A model generated the notes under the pieces. The model saw nothing but the letters and a program-made list of their open reading frames with translations, was not told the DNA's origin and did no database searches. A stretch of DNA of 64,000 nt from Thiodiazotropha sp040791665 (lineage in GTDB: Bacteria; Pseudomonadota; Gammaproteobacteria; Chromatiales; Chromatiaceae). Shown here piece by piece: positions 59,851 through 64,000 of this stretch. Both the position numbers and the translations under genes were made by a program. Every line of letters begins with the position of its first letter. The stretch's first letter is position 1. The stretch is taken from NCBI GenBank assembly GCA_040791665.1, contig JBFNNX010000031.1, positions 1 to 64,000 on the forward strand, written 5' to 3'.

Positions 59851-62325
59851 TCATCCGGTGATCTGTTGTAGATCATCTTGCACATTGTTTTGGCCTGTGG
59901 TGCGGATCAGTTCCGATTCATCAAAATCGTCAACATGGATGATCGCCATCAAGTGACGGTCAAAACGCCGCAGCTGTTCAGCCTCATGCTCGGTTATCAT
60001 TTCCGCCTCAAGCGCGGCATCGGCAAGCTCCGCATCATCAGCTTTCATCAACTCGCCTGTTCGCAGCGCCTGGGCCAGCCGTTTGAGAATCGGTTGCAGA
60101 TTGAGACTCTCTAGAAAAACCTGGTTGACCTCGGCCAGCGGGTTGTTCGCCGCAACCTCCATGAACAGTCCGCTGGTCATCTCATTTCTTGTTGCGCTGT
60201 CAACGGTAATCAGCTCAACAATCGACTTTTCCAGACTGTCTTTCGGCGCTGTGTAGCGACGGCCTACCGGGAAAGCGAGACGCTTCAGTAGAAGCGGCAC
60301 CAATCGATTAGGCCAATTCTCCATCAGCTGGTCGAAGGCGGCCTGATATTGGTGGAGGAGATAGTCGAGGGCCCACTGCACCACCGGCCACTCCTCATCC
60401 GGGTTTTTGCTCTCTTCATGATGTTTGATCACCATGCTGCCCAAAAACAGCATGCTCAGCAGATCCCCCAGGCGCGCCGAAAGCATCTCCTTGAATTTCA
60501 GCTTAGCATTCAGGTTGAGCAAGGCTACATCGGTAATCATGGCAAACAGACTGCTGAGCCGGTTGAAATGGCGATAATAGGGAAGCAGATGAAGGTTTCC
60601 GGTCGATGCAGATTTCCGTGACAGGCCGAGACCCATGATCAGGGTACGGGCGAAATTACCGACCGAATGGCCGATGTGGTCAGCCAAAGTGGTATCGAAC
60701 CTGGTGATGACCGCTTGGCTGTCCTCGGCATGGGCCAATGCCATCTCCTGCATAACATAGGGGTGCGATCTGATCGCGCCCTGTCCAAAGATCATCAGGT
60801 TGCGTGTGAGGATATTGGCGCCTTCCACGGTGATTGCTACGGGCATCGACTCATACATGTCGGCAATATAGTTCTTCGGACCTTTGACAACCGCTTTACC
60901 AGCATGGATATCCATTGCATCGATTACGCACTGTCTGGCCATTTCCGTCGTGTGGTATTTCAAAATCGCTGATGCCACACTCGGCTTGTTACCCTCGACG
61001 ATGGCTTGAATGGTCTGCAGACGCGCGGCGTCGATGATGTAAGTTAGACCGGCAATGCGCGCCAGTGGTTTCTGTATACCTTCGAATTGCGCAATCGGAA
61101 TGCCAAATTGTCTTCGCAGGCTGGCGTAGGCGCTGGTGCCGAGTAGCGAGCGTTTGCCGACCGCCACGGCAGTGGTGGGCAGGGTGACTGCTCGCCCGAC
61201 CGATAGGCAATTCACCAACATGCGCCATCCTTTTCCGGCCATTTCAGGTCCGCCGATGATAGAACTCAGCGGTACGAAAACCTCCTTGCCCTGTATCGGT
61301 CCGTTGAGGAAGACATCACCGATAGGCAGATGGCGCCGCCCGATCTGCATCCCTTGCGTATCGTGCGGGATCAGCGCACAGGTGATTCCATAATCTTTCA
61401 CGTCGCCGAGCAGGCCATCCGGATCCTTCAGTCTGAAGGCGAGCCCGACGAGCGTCGCGATGGATGAAAGCGTGATATAACGTTTGGAAAAGTTAAGTCG
61501 CATTCCGATTACTTCCTCTCCCTGCCATTCACCCATACATACCGTGCCGGTATCGGGTATCGATGTGGCATCTGAGCCGGCGGTAGGGCCGGTCAGGGCA
61601 AAGCAGGGTATCTCCTCGCCGCAGGCGAGACGGGGGAGGTAGTAGTCCTTTTGTGCTTCAGTGCCGTATTTGATCAACAACTCACCCGGTCCGAGGGAGT
61701 TGGGTACACCGACCAGATAGCTGACGCCGCTGCCGGTGTTGCTCAGGCGCAACAGGATTTCGGATTGCGCAACCGGCGAGAATTCAAGCCCGCCGTAACG
61801 TTTCGGGATGATCATGCCGAGAAAGCCGTGCTCGCAAACGTACTTAATGATCGACTCAGGCAGCCGGTTCAATTGATGATTGATCTGCCACTTGTCGACC
61901 ATGCGGCATAGTTCGTTGACGGGGCCATCGAGGAAAGCCTGTTCACGGTCGCTCAATGCGGGTTTGGAACCGGACAGCAGTCGACGCCAATCCGGCTTGC
62001 CACTGAACAGTTCTCCGTCCCACCAGACGTTTCCCGCATCTATCGCTTCCTTCTCCGTATTTGAAAGCGGGGGCATCATGCGTCTCATGGCGATCAGTGT
62101 GGGCTTGGAAATGAATCGCAGGCGCAGCGAGGGTACTGTAAACAACAGGCATACAAGGAATATGCCGGTGAACAGCCAGGTCAAGAGGCCGAAACCCGTC
62201 ACCGCGGCGGATATCACCGAGAGCGTGGCCATCGAGTAGGTAGCTGCGCTGATACTGTATCCACGATAGGCCAGGAACAACAGCGTGGCTATTGCGATTG
62301 CGACTAAAACAAAGTTCGTCATCAT
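59851..62325 (-). CDS. fadE: Acyl-CoA dehydrogenase, FadE type
   Basis: An 824-residue membrane-associated acyl-CoA dehydrogenase catalysing the first oxidation of beta-oxidation. Two N-terminal hydrophobic helices (about 4-20 and 40-62) are typical of FadE. The dehydrogenase core spans about 110-520 ('GMIIPKRYGGLEFSPVAQSEILLRLSNTGSG', 'CFALTGPTAGSDATSIPD', 'MYESMPVAITVEGANILTRNLMIFGQGAIRSHPY'), and a C-terminal DUF1974 region follows. Two ATGs in tandem (62325, 62322) follow AGGAG. It is the first gene of the operon. Confidence 0.95.
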   Translation of the reverse strand: MMTNFVLVAIAIATLLFLAYRGYSISAATYSMATLSVISAAVTGFGLLTWLFTGIFLVCLLFTVPSLRLRFISKPTLIAMRRMMPPLSNTEKEAIDAGNVWWDGELFSGKPDWRRLLSGSKPALSDREQAFLDGPVNELCRMVDKWQINHQLNRLPESIIKYVCEHGFLGMIIPKRYGGLEFSPVAQSEILLRLSNTGSGVSYLVGVPNSLGPGELLIKYGTEAQKDYYLPRLACGEEIPCFALTGPTAGSDATSIPDTGTVCMGEWQGEEVIGMRLNFSKRYITLSSIATLVGLAFRLKDPDGLLGDVKDYGITCALIPHDTQGMQIGRRHLPIGDVFLNGPIQGKEVFVPLSSIIGGPEMAGKGWRMLVNCLSVGRAVTLPTTAVAVGKRSLLGTSAYASLRRQFGIPIAQFEGIQKPLARIAGLTYIIDAARLQTIQAIVEGNKPSVASAILKYHTTEMARQCVIDAMDIHAGKAVVKGPKNYIADMYESMPVAITVEGANILTRNLMIFGQGAIRSHPYVMQEMALAHAEDSQAVITRFDTTLADHIGHSVGNFARTLIMGLGLSRKSASTGNLHLLPYYRHFNRLSSLFAMITDVALLNLNAKLKFKEMLSARLGDLLSMLFLGSMVIKHHEESKNPDEEWPVVQWALDYLLHQYQAAFDQLMENWPNRLVPLLLKRLAFPVGRRYTAPKDSLEKSIVELITVDSATRNEMTSGLFMEVAANNPLAEVNQVFLESLNLQPILKRLAQALRTGELMKADDAELADAALEAEMITEHEAEQLRRFDRHLMAIIHVDDFDESELIRTTGQNNVQDDLQQITG

Positions 62326-62392
62326 TGCTACATCTCCTGCCGGACGTGTGTGTGGAACCAGGGTTTCTTATAGGTATTATGGCTCAAAAAAG

Positions 62393-62406
62393 AGCGAGCG
62401 TTCGTT
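62393..62406. promoter_or_regulatory. Candidate TetR operator between fadE and the regulator gene
   Basis: AGCGAGCGTTCGTT matches its own reverse complement at 10 of 14 positions, and every mismatch is a transition (pattern A-R-C-G-A-R-C-G-Y-T-C-G-Y-T). It lies in the 154-base divergent gap, 67 bases from fadE and 73 from the TetR gene, so one site could control both. TACAAT at 62428-62433 is a possible -10 for the regulator. Confidence 0.55.
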
Positions 62407-62479
62407 TTAATAATAAATTAGTTGTGCTACAATTCCATGTCAAGAACTATTTCCACGTAAATGACCAATCAGCCGTTCT

Positions 62480-63184
62480 ATGACAATCGAGTTCGTTCCT
62501 GCGAGGGCGTTGACATTTGCCGATTTTAAAAAGTGCTTCGATTATGACGAAGACAGGCTTTTTGCTTTACTTTTTGAACGTAATCAGGAGCTTATAGGTA
62601 TCAGAAGAGAGAAGTTCGCGGTCAGGAATCTGAAAAAGATATTCCGCGCCACCTTCAAGTTGGTGCCTAAGATTGGGTTTCAGGCGATGTCCCTCAGAGA
62701 TCTTTTGGCGGAGACCGGTTTGAGTATGGGGGGGGTCTATTTAACCATAACCAACAAGGACAATATCGCAATTATCGTCAAGGATGCGGTGACCCTTGTT
62801 TGTGAAGATCTCGTCGAGAAGGCAAGGGCCGAATCTGATCCCGCCGTTGCATTGGAGGCATTGGTCAAGGGTTATCTATACACCTCCCTGCTGCTGCAGC
62901 CCTGGTTCTATTTTCTCTATTTCGAAACACGCAGCCTGCCGCTGAACCACCAGGATGACTCGAAAAACCTCGAACGCTCCCAGGTGGCGGAGCTTGAGAG
63001 ACTGATCGCGCAGTTGCAGAAAAAACCCGAGCGGGGCTACCCGGCGAAATTTCTTGCGACCATGATATTGACAATGGTTCAAGAACGCTATCTGAAGCCA
63101 TGGAAATATAAGCAGCCGGCATCTACGATCGATGCGTATGCGGACAATTGTTTACGTTTGATCCATCGCTCGATCCATCATTGA
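62480..63184 (+). CDS. TetR-family regulator of the fad operon
   Basis: A 234-residue regulator. The helix-turn-helix lies unusually late (about 50-100: 'IFRATFKLVPKIGFQAMSLRDLLAETGLSMGGVYLTITNKDNI'), after a roughly 48-residue extension of unknown function. The C-terminal ligand domain is helical ('SLLLQPWFYFLYFETRSLPL'). Divergence from the beta-oxidation operon and the palindrome in between suggest it represses these genes and is released by an acyl-CoA. No strong ribosome site precedes ATG 62480; another ATG at 62461 is in a different frame. Confidence 0.85.
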   Translation: MTIEFVPARALTFADFKKCFDYDEDRLFALLFERNQELIGIRREKFAVRNLKKIFRATFKLVPKIGFQAMSLRDLLAETGLSMGGVYLTITNKDNIAIIVKDAVTLVCEDLVEKARAESDPAVALEALVKGYLYTSLLLQPWFYFLYFETRSLPLNHQDDSKNLERSQVAELERLIAQLQKKPERGYPAKFLATMILTMVQERYLKPWKYKQPASTIDAYADNCLRLIHRSIHH

Positions 63185-63263
63185 GAGAACGGGCTGCGCT
63201 GGGGTCTGAATTAATCGGCTGCCTGTATCAAGCCCCTTCTATCACAATTGACCATGTTATCCG

Positions 63264-63287
63264 AATGTCGTGTTTCGCCACGACATT
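63264..63287. other. Perfect 9-bp hairpin between the TetR and spondin genes
   Basis: AATGTCGTG (63264-63272) pairs with CACGACATT (63279-63287) across 6 bases. No T run follows. It may be a bidirectional structure or an operator for the downstream gene. Confidence 0.55.
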
Positions 63288-63452
63288 GCGTATCTCCCTT
63301 CGACCTGCGGTCAACGCAGATATTGTTTAATTCCCATAGCGCCAGTCTGAATATGACACTTTCGTGATTGTCACGAGATATATCCGTGAATCTCTCCTCC
63401 CATCATTAGCCCTGTGCAGACAATTGTTTAATGTTTATCGGAGGATAAGAAG

Positions 63453-64000
63453 ATGCAAAAAGAAATATTTAGGGCATTGGCGCTTGCTGGTGCATTGGTC
63501 ACAACACCGGCGCTTGCGCAGGATCTGACCATATCGATCACCAATCTGACGCATGGCAGTTATTTTACGCCGTTGTTGGTGGCGGCGCATGCGGGAGGTA
63601 ATCATTTCTTCCAGCTTGGGACGTCTGCCAGTACTAACCTGCAGGCAATGGCTGAAGGTGGTGATATTTCCGGATTATCCACCGACATGAGTGCGGTGAA
63701 TGCGGATCTGGTTGAAAACCCGGTCGGTGGGTTGTTAGCGCCAGGAGCGACAACCACCTTCGATCTCACAAATTCGGCGACGAATGATCACCTTTCACTT
63801 GCAGCAATGGTTTTACCCACCAACGACGGTTTTGTCGGTGTGGATTCTTTGTCAATTCCGACCACACCTGGTACTTATCACTACAACTTGAACGCTTACG
63901 ATGCCGGCACTGAAGCCAATGATGAAGTTATCAACGGCGCGGGTGCGCCGGGTGCGGCCGGTGTGCCTGCGGATCCCGGTAGCCACAATGGTACGGGTGC
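63453..64000 (+). CDS. Secreted spondin-domain protein, 5' part
   Basis: The first 182 codons of an exported protein, cut by the window edge. A signal peptide (about 1-22, 'TTPALA|QDLT') precedes a Spondin_N-like domain ('ITNLTHGSYFTPLLVAAHAG', 'VLPTNDGFVGVDSL', 'NAYDAGTEANDEVINGAGAPG'). Bacterial proteins of this type are secreted or cell-surface and possibly adhesive; function unknown. GGAGG at 63440-63444, 8 bases before ATG 63453, is a strong ribosome site. It could be a substrate of the type II system upstream, but nothing here shows that. Confidence 0.85.
   Translation, partial: MQKEIFRALALAGALVTTPALAQDLTISITNLTHGSYFTPLLVAAHAGGNHFFQLGTSASTNLQAMAEGGDISGLSTDMSAVNADLVENPVGGLLAPGATTTFDLTNSATNDHLSLAAMVLPTNDGFVGVDSLSIPTTPGTYHYNLNAYDAGTEANDEVINGAGAPGAAGVPADPGSHNGTG

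Overview
The window comes from a gammaproteobacterium that probably oxidises sulfur compounds. It carries a dissimilatory-type ATP sulfurylase (sat), an energy-linked transhydrogenase (pntA/AB/B), anaerobic coproporphyrinogen oxidase (hemN), an IscR-type regulator, a complete RecBCD complex and a type II secretion operon. A Sedimenticola/Thiodiazotropha-like sulfur oxidiser fits best, but this is inferred from gene content only. About 50 protein genes are densely packed. I see no tRNA, rRNA, CRISPR array, IS element or prophage.

Layout. 1-5.3 kb: the 3' tip of an upstream gene, a hairpin-rich gap, a GNAT/FemAB-like protein, iscR, prmB, a small conserved protein and hemN. 5.4-16.2 kb (minus strand): a type II secretion operon transcribed gspG-H-I-J-K-L-M-N-D-E-F and ending in a small Sel1-repeat lipoprotein; gspC is absent. 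16.6-24.6 kb (plus): the regulatory and export front end of an XrtA/PEP-CTERM exopolysaccharide locus (prsK, prsR, prsT, a Wza-like lipoprotein, a tyrosine autokinase), with no exosortase or glycosyltransferases following. 25.1-27.9 kb: the three-gene transhydrogenase. 28.2-32.1 kb: hrpA. 32.1-32.6 kb: an apparent stand-alone RNA gene with a PHO box, a -10 hexamer at canonical spacing, a structured body and an intrinsic terminator. 32.6-41.7 kb: ychJ-like, lytic transglycosylase, a small membrane HExxH protein, a repeat-bearing lipoprotein, an RND/MMPL protein, PilZ and DUF1631 proteins, and an HDOD protein. 42.0-50.6 kb: recC-recB-recD with overlapping ends. 50.9-52.1 kb: sat with an intrinsic terminator. 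52.4-54.5 kb: a GAF/winged-helix regulator and a membrane polyferredoxin whose 5' end looks frameshifted. 54.6-62.3 kb (minus): a fatty-acid beta-oxidation operon (fadE, a HAD/ECH fusion, thiolase, hotdog protein, FMN oxidoreductase), divergent from a TetR regulator at 62.5 kb with a palindromic operator candidate between them. The right edge holds the start of a secreted spondin-domain protein.

The secretion operon and the PrsK/PrsR/PrsT cluster diverge from one 397-bp region, placing two cell-surface systems side by side. The most novel-looking items are the PhoB-linked RNA gene (32192-32367), the gspC-less secretion operon with its own lipoprotein, the nested inverted repeat inside the first complete gene, and the frameshifted polyferredoxin N-terminus. 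Start codons were moved from the longest reading frame where a Shine-Dalgarno site, stop-start overlap or conserved N-terminus argued for it; each case is noted.
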